Origin: Nostocaceae cyanobacterium | Lineage (GTDB): Bacteria; Cyanobacteriota; Cyanobacteriia; Cyanobacteriales; Nostocaceae | Length of the DNA: 64,000 nucleotides | Assembly: GCA_030065825.1 (NCBI GenBank) | Contig: JASJCY010000024.1 | Coordinates: 1 to 64,000 of the forward strand | Direction: 5' to 3' | Part shown: piece by piece, positions 28,175 through 37,383 of the stretch | How the letters are laid out: the number at the start of each line of letters is the position of its first letter | Numbering within the stretch: the stretch's first letter is position 1 | Notes under the pieces: generated by a model | Database searches by the model: none | The model's input: only the letters and a program-made list of their open reading frames with translations | What the model was told of the DNA's origin: nothing | Translations under genes and position numbers: made by a program

Positions 28175-28264
28175 TGTAGACACGTAGTGGCTTGCCGTAG
28201 GCTGTAGTGAGTAGTGAGTAATGAGTGGTGAGTAGTGAGTGGTGAGTAGGGAGTAGGGAGTAGG
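28164..28264. repeat. Heptad repeat array (GTGAGTA type)
   Basis: A run of seven-base units of the type GTGAGTA/GTGAGTG, including a break with TAGACACGTAG, fills most of the virB4-to-virB5 gap, then turns into GGAGTAG units. Such arrays recur in the spacers at 24855-24905, 30481-30545, 33075-33130, 33943-33980, 34080-34130, 37384-37460, 37615-37750, 41193-41212 and 48741-48765. Confidence 0.8.
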
Positions 28265-28305
28265 GGAAAGATGTTAGCAAGCAATTTTTATTTTGGAGAT
28301 AATTG

Positions 28306-29031
28306 ATGAAAAAGATAAAAAGATTTACTTATGGCATTATAGGAATTGTAACAATCTCAAGTATTGGATTAGCTAGTGCTTATGCGCTGGAAGTACCAAT
28401 ATTTAAAAACACTCCCCTGGCTGAAATTGTTGAACAATGGCAACAGCAAGTAAATTCAGTCAATTATTATGTTTCTTCCATTGTTTCTCGTAAATTAGAA
28501 CCTTTGACTGAATCTTTGGGACAAGATTTACAAGCCGCTATTAATGAAGCTATAGGTACATTGGGTTTACCAGATGCGACAGAAGTTAGGAAAAAAGTTG
28601 AAGAAATTGTGATTGATTCAGACAGTATAATAAATACGGTTGAAGGAACAACAAACGAAGTCGAGCGCCAAATAACTCGTGCAGCATCGGATGCAACCTT
28701 GAGTAAATCTGGTCAACAAAATACCAAAGAGCAAATTCAAAAAACCCAAAGTTCAATTGAACAAATTTATGCAGATTCTAATGCTGCTCAAAGTGAAGTT
28801 GTCACCCAAAATGTGATGAAACGAATTGCCCAACAAAATACTAAAATAGCAGGAATTTTAGGAGCAATGCGAACTGATGGCTTGAAATCAAAACAATCAC
28901 AAAATTTAGCAAATCTCAATCTCACTAACATTTCTCGCTCTTTAGATGGTCAAAATCAAGCACGTCAGAAAGAAACTGTTGGACAAGGTTTTAGTAACTT
29001 GAGAACTGCATCGCAAGCGCGTCTTTTCTGA
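28306..29031 (+). CDS. Secreted helical protein, VirB5/TrbJ-like position
   Basis: An N-terminal signal segment (TYGIIGIVTISSIGLASAYA) is followed by a mostly helical periplasmic part rich in Q, N, S and E, with no cysteines. Length (241 residues) and place between virB4 and virB6 suit VirB5/TrbJ-type minor pilus proteins, though I see no decisive motif. The ATG at 28306 has a GGAG ribosome site 8 bp away. The C-terminal repeats of QNTK type hint at a coiled coil. Confidence 0.6.
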   Translation: MKKIKRFTYGIIGIVTISSIGLASAYALEVPIFKNTPLAEIVEQWQQQVNSVNYYVSSIVSRKLEPLTESLGQDLQAAINEAIGTLGLPDATEVRKKVEEIVIDSDSIINTVEGTTNEVERQITRAASDATLSKSGQQNTKEQIQKTQSSIEQIYADSNAAQSEVVTQNVMKRIAQQNTKIAGILGAMRTDGLKSKQSQNLANLNLTNISRSLDGQNQARQKETVGQGFSNLRTASQARLF

Positions 29032-29032
29032 A

Positions 29033-29064
29033 AGGCAGGGGGCAGGGAGCAGGGAGCAGGGGGA
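29033..29064. repeat. Left copy of a 32-bp inverted repeat around a four-helix-bundle gene
   Basis: Starts AGGCAGGGGGCAGGGAGCAG and ends 2 bp before the stop codon of the enclosed gene. It is a perfect reverse complement of 29452-29483. It is built from the GGGAGCA heptad seen in many spacers. Confidence 0.9.
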
Positions 29065-29065
29065 A

Positions 29066-29452
29066 TTAGCGTTTCAAAATCCAGGGAGATGGATTGTTAA
29101 TTATGGTTACTAAAATGCTTAAAACTCGATTGTAAGTCGCATAAATTTCTCTACCTGTTTCAACATCTAAATAATTACATTTCACAGCAAATTTTAGCCA
29201 TGTTTGAGTTTCTGCGGCTTCCGCCTCAACATCATTCAGTTTTGCAACAAAAGCAGCTTCATATCTACGTTTACGCCATGCTTCTGCTAAATTTGCACAA
29301 ACAGAACGAGATGACCTACGAATTTGATCAGTTAAAGAGTAGCGCTCCTCAACAGGAAACTTTTTGGATAATTCAAAAATCTGCATGGCAGCATCAAATG
29401 CAATTTGGTAAACTTCCAGGTCTTCATGACTTTTTATCGGCTCCTTCTTCAT
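29066..29452 (-). CDS. Four-helix-bundle protein (S23/IVP type)
   Basis: A 128-residue protein with the pattern of the 23S-rRNA intervening-sequence protein/four-helix-bundle family: HEDLEVYQIAFDAAMQIF, then SLTDQIRRSSRSVCANLAEAW and KLNDVEAEAAETQTWLKF. In cyanobacteria these genes are numerous and of unclear function; some relatives (Avd) assist diversity-generating retroelements. It is antisense to the T4SS operon and lies exactly between a perfect 32-bp inverted repeat: the stop is 2 bp from one copy and the ATG starts in the other. It may have been inserted as a cassette. Confidence 0.85.
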   Translation of the reverse strand: MKKEPIKSHEDLEVYQIAFDAAMQIFELSKKFPVEERYSLTDQIRRSSRSVCANLAEAWRKRRYEAAFVAKLNDVEAEAAETQTWLKFAVKCNYLDVETGREIYATYNRVLSILVTIINNPSPWILKR

Positions 29453-29483
29453 CCCCCTGCTCCCTGCTCCCTGCCCCCTGCCT
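29452..29483. repeat. Right copy of the 32-bp inverted repeat
   Basis: Perfect reverse complement of 29033-29064, beginning at the first base of the four-helix-bundle start codon and ending 8 bp before the VirB6 ATG. If it is part of a mobile cassette, it would also bring a ribosome-binding region for the downstream gene. Confidence 0.9.
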
Positions 29484-29490
29484 TCTTATT

Positions 29491-30480
29491 ATGCCACTCT
29501 CTCAAGTTCAACCCCCGAATCCTGGACAAGCTGCTTCAACTATTACAGAGGATGGGGTAGCAGCCAGTGAAGCGATCGCTAAATCCTTGGATCGACTCTG
29601 GGATGATGTATTGGGTGGGGGATTATATGGTGCGATCGCCAATTTAGGAATCTTCTTCGCTGTTGGTACTTTAATAATTTTCATTGTCCAGTGGACGCGA
29701 GAAATGATAGATGGTGAACATTCCAAAGCCTTCACAGAAATTATTTGGCCTCTTTTAGTCATAATTTTACTTACTAATAATGCCCAGCCTTTAGCAGTTG
29801 CTACTAAAGGATTAAGAACCATTATTAATGAAACTAATAAAACTTTATTGGCAACTACTTCTGCTTCCATTCAACTACAAGAAGCTTACCAACAAGTAAT
29901 GTTGAAAACTGGGAAAGGAGATGCAATTCAAGCATTAATTACCCAGTGTAATGCAATGGCAGACCCCCAGCAACAAGCTGATTGTTTACAAAAAGCTTCT
30001 AGGCAAGCTAAAGAAATAGAATCTCAACTTGATAATCGTCCGGGATGGCTTACAGGAGTTAGCGATTTTTTCAACACAAATATTTTTCAGTTAACAGTAC
30101 GGGGGTGGTTACTAACATTTAGTATTGCTTTTCAATGGATTGTTGAAGTTTCCATGTTATTGACTGCATTATTGGGACCATTAGCGGTAGGAGGTTCATT
30201 ACTTCCCGTCGGTCAAAAGGCAATATATGGATGGTTGGTGGGATTTTTTTCTGTGGGGATGATAAAGCTTTGTTTCAACATCATTTCGGGTTTGGTTGCC
30301 ACGATGGTACTAAATGCTGATAATAATGACCCGATGATTTTTGCTTTTGCTATTGGTATTCTTGCCCCTATTTTATCTGTGGTTTTAGCTGCGGGTGGAG
30401 GTATAGCAATTTTGAGAAGTTTTTCTAGTATTACCAGTTTGGGGCTTTCTTCTGTTGTGAGTAAGTTTGTTAAAAGATGA
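29491..30480 (+). CDS. VirB6/TrbL-like polytopic T4SS protein
   Basis: The frame opens far upstream in the antisense gene; the ATG at 29491 (MPLSQVQPPNPGQ) is the sensible start. At least five hydrophobic segments are visible (for example IFFAVGTLIIFIVQW, WPLLVIILLTNNA, AFQWIVEVSMLLTALLG and FAIGILAPILSVVLAAGG), with a hydrophilic loop of about 90 residues in the middle. This matches VirB6/TrbL, which forms part of the inner-membrane channel. Its start region lies beside the inverted repeat of the inserted gene. Confidence 0.75.
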   Translation: MPLSQVQPPNPGQAASTITEDGVAASEAIAKSLDRLWDDVLGGGLYGAIANLGIFFAVGTLIIFIVQWTREMIDGEHSKAFTEIIWPLLVIILLTNNAQPLAVATKGLRTIINETNKTLLATTSASIQLQEAYQQVMLKTGKGDAIQALITQCNAMADPQQQADCLQKASRQAKEIESQLDNRPGWLTGVSDFFNTNIFQLTVRGWLLTFSIAFQWIVEVSMLLTALLGPLAVGGSLLPVGQKAIYGWLVGFFSVGMIKLCFNIISGLVATMVLNADNNDPMIFAFAIGILAPILSVVLAAGGGIAILRSFSSITSLGLSSVVSKFVKR

Positions 30481-30588
30481 GGGGAGAAGAGGCAGGGGGA
30501 AGGGAGCAGGGAGCAGGGGGAAGGAAGAAGGAAGAAGAAAGAAGGTAAATTATTTTGAAGCTTTAAAGTATTTAATTCCTAATGATAT

Positions 30589-31389
30589 ATGAATATTCAT
30601 ACTAATAATTTAAATTCAGAGATTCCTGAAAAAAAGAGGTTGCGATTTTTAAATCGTTCTCATCCAGAGTTTTCAAATGGTGATACTCTAGCATTATTCG
30701 CTCTAGGCACTTTTGGATTACATATCCTTACCTTTTTGATACTATTAGTTCTCTACGGTTCTTACTCTCAATTAAGTAAAAAAGCACCTCCAAGTTTGGT
30801 GCAATTGTCAACAGGAAAGTCCATTAAAGTCGCACCTATTGGTAGTCTAGAACGCACTCCCCAGGTAGTCTTACGCTTTGTTGCTGACACTATGACTTTA
30901 ATGATGAATTGGTCAGGAACTTTAACACCAAACACAGTGGAAGAAGCAACCAAACCCAAAGGTGACCCTGGTATCGATATTAACTCACTGGGAAAAAGTA
31001 GGGGTAAAGTGGCTTCTGCTGCTTGGCAAGCATCCCATGCTTTATCAGAGGATTTTCGTAAGGAGTTTCTACAAAAGGTAGCAGATATTACTCCATCAGG
31101 AGTTTTTAAAGGAACAACACAAGTGGTTTTGGTTCCCCTTTCTATTCAACCTCCTATTAAGATTGCTGAGGGGAAATGGAAGGTGAAAATGATTGCTAAT
31201 CTGACAATTTTTGACCAGAGTAATAATTTGGGGGAGGTGATTCCTTTTAATAAAGAAATCTTTGTGCAAGCGGTGGAAGCACCAGAATATCCAGCAACAA
31301 TTAATGGATTTGCAGCAGTAATTTATCAGGTGCGTTCTAGCGGTTTGGAAATTTATGCAATCAGGGATTTAGCACGGGAGAATTTGTAA
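30589..31389 (+). CDS. VirB8/TrbF-like T4SS protein
   Basis: A bitopic inner-membrane protein: cytoplasmic N-terminus, one helix at about 33-58 (LFALGTFGLHILTFLILLVL), then a periplasmic domain. Its strand-rich C-terminal half (VVLVPLSIQPPIKI, WKVKMIANLTIF) fits the NTF2-like fold of VirB8. VirB8 is the scaffold linking the inner and outer complexes. It overlaps the next gene by one base (TAATG). The sequence identity to known VirB8 is not obvious by eye; position and topology carry the call. Confidence 0.65.
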   Translation: MNIHTNNLNSEIPEKKRLRFLNRSHPEFSNGDTLALFALGTFGLHILTFLILLVLYGSYSQLSKKAPPSLVQLSTGKSIKVAPIGSLERTPQVVLRFVADTMTLMMNWSGTLTPNTVEEATKPKGDPGIDINSLGKSRGKVASAAWQASHALSEDFRKEFLQKVADITPSGVFKGTTQVVLVPLSIQPPIKIAEGKWKVKMIANLTIFDQSNNLGEVIPFNKEIFVQAVEAPEYPATINGFAAVIYQVRSSGLEIYAIRDLARENL

Positions 31390-33074
31390 TGAATGAGGAT
31401 GTAAATGGTCATAATGCTGGAAGTGTTTCTCAGGTAAATGAGCATAAAAATGTAAATTGGAATGAAGCAAGTCTGACTCGATTGCTGGGTTATGATGATG
31501 ATTTATATCATAATACTCAAGCAGAATTAAATGACCAAGATAAGGTAGAAGTAAATGAAAATGATGCTGAAGTATCGTCAAATAATGTAGTAGCAATTAA
31601 GGAACTATTTGATGACCCCCAGGAGGGTAAAACTAAACCAACTTTTGCAACAAATCCCTTTGCTAAATTTGGGACGGTGGGATTATTATTTTTGGTGGTA
31701 TTTGGAGCAGGAGCGACTTTTTTAAATACCATTATGTTTGGTAAACCAAAAGTTGCCCCAAAAATTGCTGTTAAGGATTATGAAAAACCGAAAATAGAGA
31801 TTAATGAGGATGTAGAAGAATTAGAAACGGGAAAATTAAAAGCAGAATTGGCTTTAGCAAGTCAAGCAGAAAAAATCAAATCTTTGGAGACTGCGAAAAG
31901 TCATAAAAATGCTGTAAAAAAGCCGAAGATTACAACCAATAAACCTACTCCTAATAAAATTACTTCTAGGGAAGTACGTCCAAAACCAGTTGCTTATGTT
32001 CCTCCTCCAAGATACAGTCGTAGTTACCCGACTAGTACATATCGTCCCCCTCGTGTTGCTTCTCGAAACCAATTAAAACCAGTTGTAAATAAAGTTCCAG
32101 AAGTTGTTTCTAAAAATAAAGTATCTCCACCTCCTTCTATTAAACAACCTACCGATCCAATGGAAGAGTGGATGGCAATTAATCAATTGGGAAGTTATGG
32201 TAGTGTTGAAATTAGTAACAACACTATATCTACTCAAGAACAATCAAAGAATCAGGTGGTAGATAACATATTTAAAGAGCAAGCACCGTCACCAATCACA
32301 ATCCCTCGTGCTACCGCAGTTAAAACTGTTGCTAACACAATAGAAAATACCGATTATCTGCAACCACTTCATGCACAAGAAGCAGCAATTATTAACGGTG
32401 TACCTATACGACAACTAAAAGTGGGTACAACTGCATCTGCAAAGTTAATTACTCCGTTAATCTGGGGTAAAAATTCAAATCATAATGCTACTAAAAAGTC
32501 AACAATTCCCACTGAAGGAGAAAAGTTTCTTGTCCAACTTGTTAAACCATTAACTGGAAACAATGGTTTAGTTATCCTACCAAAAAGTACTCAAATTATT
32601 GTCCATGTACAAGATATTGAAAAATCAGGACTTGTGCAACTGGAAGCAACGCAAATTTTAATTGATGGTTCTGAATATGTTTTACCACCAGGAGTAATTA
32701 GTATTCGTGGTATTTCTGGTAAACCATTAATGGCATCAAAGTGGGGTAATAAAGGTGGAGAAATTGCTGCACGGGATGCAGAAACATTTGTAGTTGGTTC
32801 TCTGGCAAAGGTTGGTAAAGTACTCAATCAACCAAAATCAGAACAGTATTCAACTTCCAGTGGGTTTAGCGGAACAACTACTTTTTCTTCTACTAAACGA
32901 GGTAATCCTAATATTTTGGGAGCAGTTTTAGAGGGAGGATTTGAACCTCTTACTGAACAGATTTTAAAACGTAATCAAAGAAAATTATCAGAAATTAAAC
33001 AGCGAGAAAAGGTTTGGTATGTTCGTGCTGGTTCAGATGTACAGGTGTTTGTTAATCAGTCATTTCAGTTGTAA
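31389..33074 (+). CDS. VirB10/TrbI-like T4SS core protein
   Basis: A 561-residue protein with the VirB10 layout: acidic cytoplasmic N-terminus, one helix at about 95-117, a Pro/Lys-rich periplasmic linker (about 150-270) and a C-terminal TrbI-type beta domain (LVQLVKPLTGNNGLVILPKS, then QILIDGSEYVLPPG and ending AGSDVQVFV). It spans both membranes and gates the channel. It is coupled to virB8 by a one-base overlap. No lesion is seen. Confidence 0.82.
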   Translation: MNEDVNGHNAGSVSQVNEHKNVNWNEASLTRLLGYDDDLYHNTQAELNDQDKVEVNENDAEVSSNNVVAIKELFDDPQEGKTKPTFATNPFAKFGTVGLLFLVVFGAGATFLNTIMFGKPKVAPKIAVKDYEKPKIEINEDVEELETGKLKAELALASQAEKIKSLETAKSHKNAVKKPKITTNKPTPNKITSREVRPKPVAYVPPPRYSRSYPTSTYRPPRVASRNQLKPVVNKVPEVVSKNKVSPPPSIKQPTDPMEEWMAINQLGSYGSVEISNNTISTQEQSKNQVVDNIFKEQAPSPITIPRATAVKTVANTIENTDYLQPLHAQEAAIINGVPIRQLKVGTTASAKLITPLIWGKNSNHNATKKSTIPTEGEKFLVQLVKPLTGNNGLVILPKSTQIIVHVQDIEKSGLVQLEATQILIDGSEYVLPPGVISIRGISGKPLMASKWGNKGGEIAARDAETFVVGSLAKVGKVLNQPKSEQYSTSSGFSGTTTFSSTKRGNPNILGAVLEGGFEPLTEQILKRNQRKLSEIKQREKVWYVRAGSDVQVFVNQSFQL

Positions 33075-33206
33075 AAAGGCAGTGGGCAGCACGAAAGAGG
33101 AAGGGTGCAGGGGGAGAGAAAATTATTTTTCTAACTTACCTTACTACTAACTACTAAATATTCACTACTAACTACTAAATATTCATTATTCACTATTCAC
33201 TCACTT

Positions 33207-33977
33207 ATGAAAAGATTTGTTTGTATTTTTTCTATATCAACCATGTTATCTTTTGCTAGTTATTCATCAGTAATTGCTGGTGAAGCAAGACGGAATATAT
33301 GGCGAATTTCACAGGAAATTGCAACTGGTAATAGTTCTGCTGAGATACCATTAATTGAATTATCACCGGGGTATGGGGTGAATATTTCCTTCATTAACAG
33401 TGGAGAAATAGTTGAGAAAGTCTGGTTAGATAATCCAATTTTTGCATCCCTCGATGTTGATGGTTGTTTGTCAGGTTTAGGACGAGAATGTAATTCTCCA
33501 GGGGCAACTGTATTGCATTTACGACGAATTAAACCATTAAATGTACCTCAATTACCCAAGACGAATAGCAGCTTGCTGACGGTGGTAGCGAGGGGTAAAT
33601 CTGGACGACGAGTGTATGTATTTCGGGTGACGATGGGTAGTGTAAAGCCAAAGTATCATACCATTGAAGTTACACCTACCACAAATACAGAAAGCAAAAT
33701 TGCTAACTTGACTAGAAATATAAATATCACCAGGAATATAAATGGAAATATCACCAGTTTATTCTTTATAAATCGGGGTTTAAAAATTGCCCAAAAACAA
33801 CGTTTAATTTTACCAACATCTAGTTTGTATCAGCGAATTGAACAGTTTTTAATCAGTGTAAAAACAGGAGATGCAATAGATGACTCTGCCCGTAAAAATG
33901 GGATTTCTCTACAGTTAGTTAATCGCTTAATTGAATTGGGAAGGGGAAAGAGGAAGGGAGCAGGGAGCAGGGTGTAG
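33207..33977 (+). CDS. VirB9/TrbG-like outer-membrane complex protein
   Basis: A signal peptide (residues 1-24, ending VIAGEA) precedes a beta-rich domain with the ending LLTVVARGKSGRRVYVFRV, the typical VirB9/TrbG/CagX pattern. The C-terminal 100 residues are hydrophilic with repeats of NITRNIN. VirB9 forms the outer-membrane core with VirB7 and VirB10. No VirB7 lipoprotein was found. The gene follows virB10 by 132 bp of heptad repeats. Confidence 0.68.
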   Translation: MKRFVCIFSISTMLSFASYSSVIAGEARRNIWRISQEIATGNSSAEIPLIELSPGYGVNISFINSGEIVEKVWLDNPIFASLDVDGCLSGLGRECNSPGATVLHLRRIKPLNVPQLPKTNSSLLTVVARGKSGRRVYVFRVTMGSVKPKYHTIEVTPTTNTESKIANLTRNINITRNINGNITSLFFINRGLKIAQKQRLILPTSSLYQRIEQFLISVKTGDAIDDSARKNGISLQLVNRLIELGRGKRKGAGSRV

Positions 33978-34152
33978 GGGGAGAAGCAATTCCAATCAAA
34001 AACACTACTAATAATACAATCTCTCTTTAGGGAATTTCAAAAAATAAATTATCCAATTTCTGGAACTCATAACTAATTTTATTCTCCCTGCTCCCTGCCC
34101 CCTTTCTTTTCAATACTGCCTACTGCCTATTTCAATCTTTAGGATAACAACA

Positions 34153-35526
34153 ATGAAATTGAAAAATTATTTTGGTTTGACACCAATATTTATACTGCCA
34201 ATAGCAATTTCTGCTACAGTTTTCACGATATGGAAAGAACAAGGAATATCAAATTATTCATCAACACAAATTAACGAGGAACTCTTAACAGGAAATAGTG
34301 AACAGGGATTGTCTGTGAGGGGGAATTTCAATCCCTATCAAGACTTACCACCTATTGCTGGAGAGAGGAAAAGAACAACCAACAAATATGCATTCAATCT
34401 GCAATCTTCACCGTTGCCTGTTTCTCGTTCTTTGTTACCTCTTTCCCAGGGAGTTGAAATTCCTACAATGACTTGGCAAAACACTCGTTTACCTGATTGG
34501 CATCAAATTGCCTTTGCTAAAATGCCAGCTATTACTGAATCTGGTTCTTTTCAAGCACCTCCAGGTGTATCAGAAAAGTTAGGATATAACCCTTCTCGTA
34601 GTTGGAATATTGGACAAACTCCCGATGCTTTTATGATTTTGGGTGATTTTCAAGATTCTTTCCAATTACAACAGTTTTCACTTACTGATATTTCTCAAAT
34701 TGTTGGTTTAGATTTCAGTCAAGTTAATTTAGCAAGCTTTGGTGTGGTGAAATTCCAAACATTGAATAATTTGGTTAATGCTATTCCTGATTTAAAAGAC
34801 ATCCCTGTTGATAAAGTCCAGCCAATTTTTGATTTATTATCTCAAGAGTTATCAACTTCATTTAATGCTAATCAATCTCTTAACGAGTTATTACAAGAAT
34901 CTCCCCATTTAGGTAACTTGAGTTTGGCATCACTTAACTTAGAATCTTACAATATAGATTCAATTCCTGGATTATTAACAATTCCCATAGGTACATTTGA
35001 AAAATGGCAAGGGGTTTACATTGATGAAATACCTGGATTATCTAATGTACCTTTTTCTCAATTTCCTAATCCTATTAATCCCGTAGGTGCAGAAGTTGGT
35101 ATTGTTGATATTGCTTTTGGAACTGATGAACAACAGCGTAATCGAACAATTTCAGGTAGTACTAAACAAGGGTTTGCTGTACCATGTAAAAAAGATTGTG
35201 CCCATATAGAATTATCAGGTTCAGCCTCAGTTGTAGGAAAGGCTTGGATTAGTGGTAAATATCAATTGGTAGAGGGTGGTAAAGGAATTCTCGGTTCAGT
35301 AAGTGGGGGTAAAGAACCCACAGGTCGTCATCCTTTTGGTGATGCTTTTAAGGTGGCTGTCTGGGATGTTTCGGAAGTGGATGGAATGATGTCTCAGGCT
35401 TTATTCTTCCGAATTTGTATGCGAAATAGGTTTGTTGATTTAGGATGTACTCCGTATTTTATTGGTCCAGTACCGTTTATGAATTATAGGGAAAAAGAAT
35501 CTATATTTTTAGGTGTTGTTGATTAA
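34153..35526 (+). CDS. T4SS-associated protein with an embedded interspersed repeat
   Basis: A 457-residue protein of unknown function in the middle of the T4SS operon. An N-terminal membrane helix (YFGLTPIFILPIAISATVF) anchors a large extracytoplasmic part. Residues 45-101 are encoded by the interspersed repeat described at 34285-34457. The rest holds leucine-rich repeats of the form VNLASFGVVKFQTLNNL and a Cys-containing C-terminal domain (PCKKDCAHIELSG, later CMRNRFVDLGC). It precedes VirD4 by 18 bp, so it may work with the coupling protein or the channel. Confidence 0.6.
   Translation: MKLKNYFGLTPIFILPIAISATVFTIWKEQGISNYSSTQINEELLTGNSEQGLSVRGNFNPYQDLPPIAGERKRTTNKYAFNLQSSPLPVSRSLLPLSQGVEIPTMTWQNTRLPDWHQIAFAKMPAITESGSFQAPPGVSEKLGYNPSRSWNIGQTPDAFMILGDFQDSFQLQQFSLTDISQIVGLDFSQVNLASFGVVKFQTLNNLVNAIPDLKDIPVDKVQPIFDLLSQELSTSFNANQSLNELLQESPHLGNLSLASLNLESYNIDSIPGLLTIPIGTFEKWQGVYIDEIPGLSNVPFSQFPNPINPVGAEVGIVDIAFGTDEQQRNRTISGSTKQGFAVPCKKDCAHIELSGSASVVGKAWISGKYQLVEGGKGILGSVSGGKEPTGRHPFGDAFKVAVWDVSEVDGMMSQALFFRICMRNRFVDLGCTPYFIGPVPFMNYREKESIFLGVVD
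34285..34457 (+). repeat. Coding interspersed repeat, copy A
   Basis: The ends are inverted: TAACAGGAAATAGTGAACAG on the left matches the reverse complement of the right end (GCCTGTTTCTCGTTC, then TTTGTTAC). Inside, the encoded NFNPYQDLPPI and PLPVSRSLLPLSQGV match copy B in protein and DNA. It is in frame in the host gene. Confidence 0.75.
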
Positions 35527-35544
35527 GGAAGCAAAATTACAACT

Positions 35545-37383
35545 ATGAATAATTATTCCCAACTACAACAAACTAAACCTAATACAACACAAAGCTTACA
35601 GATTGAACAATTACCGAATTTAATGAAATCTCAATCTGGGCTAGTATTACTGGGTTGCTTTACTGTCATTGCAATTTTTAAGCTAATTTCAGGAGGTAAT
35701 AACAAAGGTAAAGTTGCTACTAGTTATTGGGGTGGAAGTAGGGAAAAATCTTTAGCTGCACGTAAGGCTAAAAAGCAGATATCTAACCCCACACGTAACA
35801 GTGTTGCACTTTATGTTGGGACTCCTCAGTATATACGTTATCGTATTCAAAATGACTGGCGAAATTATGGTTTATTGAAGAATAAACCAACTATTTATCA
35901 ACAATTATTAGACAAATTTATCTCCCCCAATTCTACTCTCTATGTTCCTGATGCTCAAAGGGGAATTGCTGTAATTGGTGCAGCTGGTTCTGGTAAAACT
36001 TTCTCCGTAATAGATCCCTTGATTCGTAGTGCTTTTGACCAAGGTTTCCCTGTATGTCTGTACGATTTCAAATATGCTGCACAGACAAAACGCGCTGTTG
36101 CTTACGCGATGAAGCGGGGTTACACCGTGAGGATATTTGCACCAGGGTTTCCTGAAAGCGAAACTTGCAATCCTTTGGACTTATTAAAAGATGAGGAGGA
36201 TGCGATCGCAGCAGGGCAATTAACCCAAGTAATTTCTCGTAATTTTGACCGTGGTGTCAGTAACACAAGTGACAAATTCTTCGAGGAAGCTGGGGATAGT
36301 TTGGTGGAGGGTATTTTACTCGTTACCAAGGCAATCAAAACCTTGACGGGGGAGGGTAAATACTGCGATTTAATGATGGCACAAGCGATTTTATCGTTAC
36401 CCAATCTTGCAGCGCGATTAGAAGCAGCTTCCAGGGATAAATTGAAGGTATGGACTTCCCGTCCCCTTTCCCAGTTAATTAGCGTCAAGGATTCCCAAAA
36501 GACTGCTGCATCTATCATTGGTACTGCCCAAAGGATGTTCCAACGCTTCCTTAAACGGGATTTTGTAGGGGCATTCTGTGGTAATACTACCCTACCATTG
36601 GACTTAGATGGTAAGCAGTTGATTGTGTTCGGGTTGGATAGGAACAATCGGGATATTGTCAGTCCCTTGCTGGCTGCTATCCTCCACATGGTTGTGACGC
36701 GCAATATTAGCCGTACTGTACCGCGTTCTGACCCTCTAGTGGTAGCCTTGGATGAACTACCCACACTGTATTTACCAGCCCTTGTCAATTGGTTAAATGA
36801 GGGACGTGAAGATGGTTTTGTAGGTATTTTAGGATACCAAAATATTGCCCAACTTGAGAAGGTTTACGGAAAGGAACTGACGCGGGCAATTTTGGGTGGT
36901 ACTGCAAGCAAATTCATATTTAACCCCCAAGATCCAGAATCTGCGAAGTTGTTCAGCGATTACCTGGGTGAGATGGAGGTGAAGTTTAATTCTAAGTCAC
37001 GGAGTACGGGAAAAGGGGGTGGTTCTCGCAGTATTAACGAACACCATCAAAAACGACATTTATTAGAACCCGCACAGTTTGCCAAGATGGGTACGGGTAG
37101 GGCAGTAATTATTAATCCAGCTTATACCCGTGGTACGGAAGCTTATATTCCTCTGTTGCAAAGGGTTAAGGTTCCTTCATCTGATATTGCAGAGATGAAT
37201 TTATCTGAAAAAAAATGGGATTTTATACGAGAAAGATTGATTGATAATAATTCAAGTCAAATCAGTGATGAAGAACGTTCTCAACAGTTTTTAGAACGGC
37301 GTGAATTAGCTGAACAATTGTTCCCAATGCCTCATGAATCAGGTTCTGTACTTTCTCCGGAAGAACTGGCAAATGTGTTTTGA
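35545..37383 (+). CDS. virD4: VirD4/TraG-type coupling protein
   Basis: A 612-residue coupling ATPase that links the relaxosome to the secretion channel. Residues 30-53 form an N-terminal helix (MKSQSGLVLLGCFTVIAIF). Walker A is GAAGSGKT (145-152), followed by VCLYDFKYAAQTK, and Walker B is VVALDELP (D403, E404). Family length and motif order are normal. The first helix and 3' tail (RRELAEQLFPMPHESG) are intact, so DNA substrate recruitment should still work even though the relaxase is broken. It ends the main T4SS block. Confidence 0.9.
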   Translation: MNNYSQLQQTKPNTTQSLQIEQLPNLMKSQSGLVLLGCFTVIAIFKLISGGNNKGKVATSYWGGSREKSLAARKAKKQISNPTRNSVALYVGTPQYIRYRIQNDWRNYGLLKNKPTIYQQLLDKFISPNSTLYVPDAQRGIAVIGAAGSGKTFSVIDPLIRSAFDQGFPVCLYDFKYAAQTKRAVAYAMKRGYTVRIFAPGFPESETCNPLDLLKDEEDAIAAGQLTQVISRNFDRGVSNTSDKFFEEAGDSLVEGILLVTKAIKTLTGEGKYCDLMMAQAILSLPNLAARLEAASRDKLKVWTSRPLSQLISVKDSQKTAASIIGTAQRMFQRFLKRDFVGAFCGNTTLPLDLDGKQLIVFGLDRNNRDIVSPLLAAILHMVVTRNISRTVPRSDPLVVALDELPTLYLPALVNWLNEGREDGFVGILGYQNIAQLEKVYGKELTRAILGGTASKFIFNPQDPESAKLFSDYLGEMEVKFNSKSRSTGKGGGSRSINEHHQKRHLLEPAQFAKMGTGRAVIINPAYTRGTEAYIPLLQRVKVPSSDIAEMNLSEKKWDFIRERLIDNNSSQISDEERSQQFLERRELAEQLFPMPHESGSVLSPEELANVF

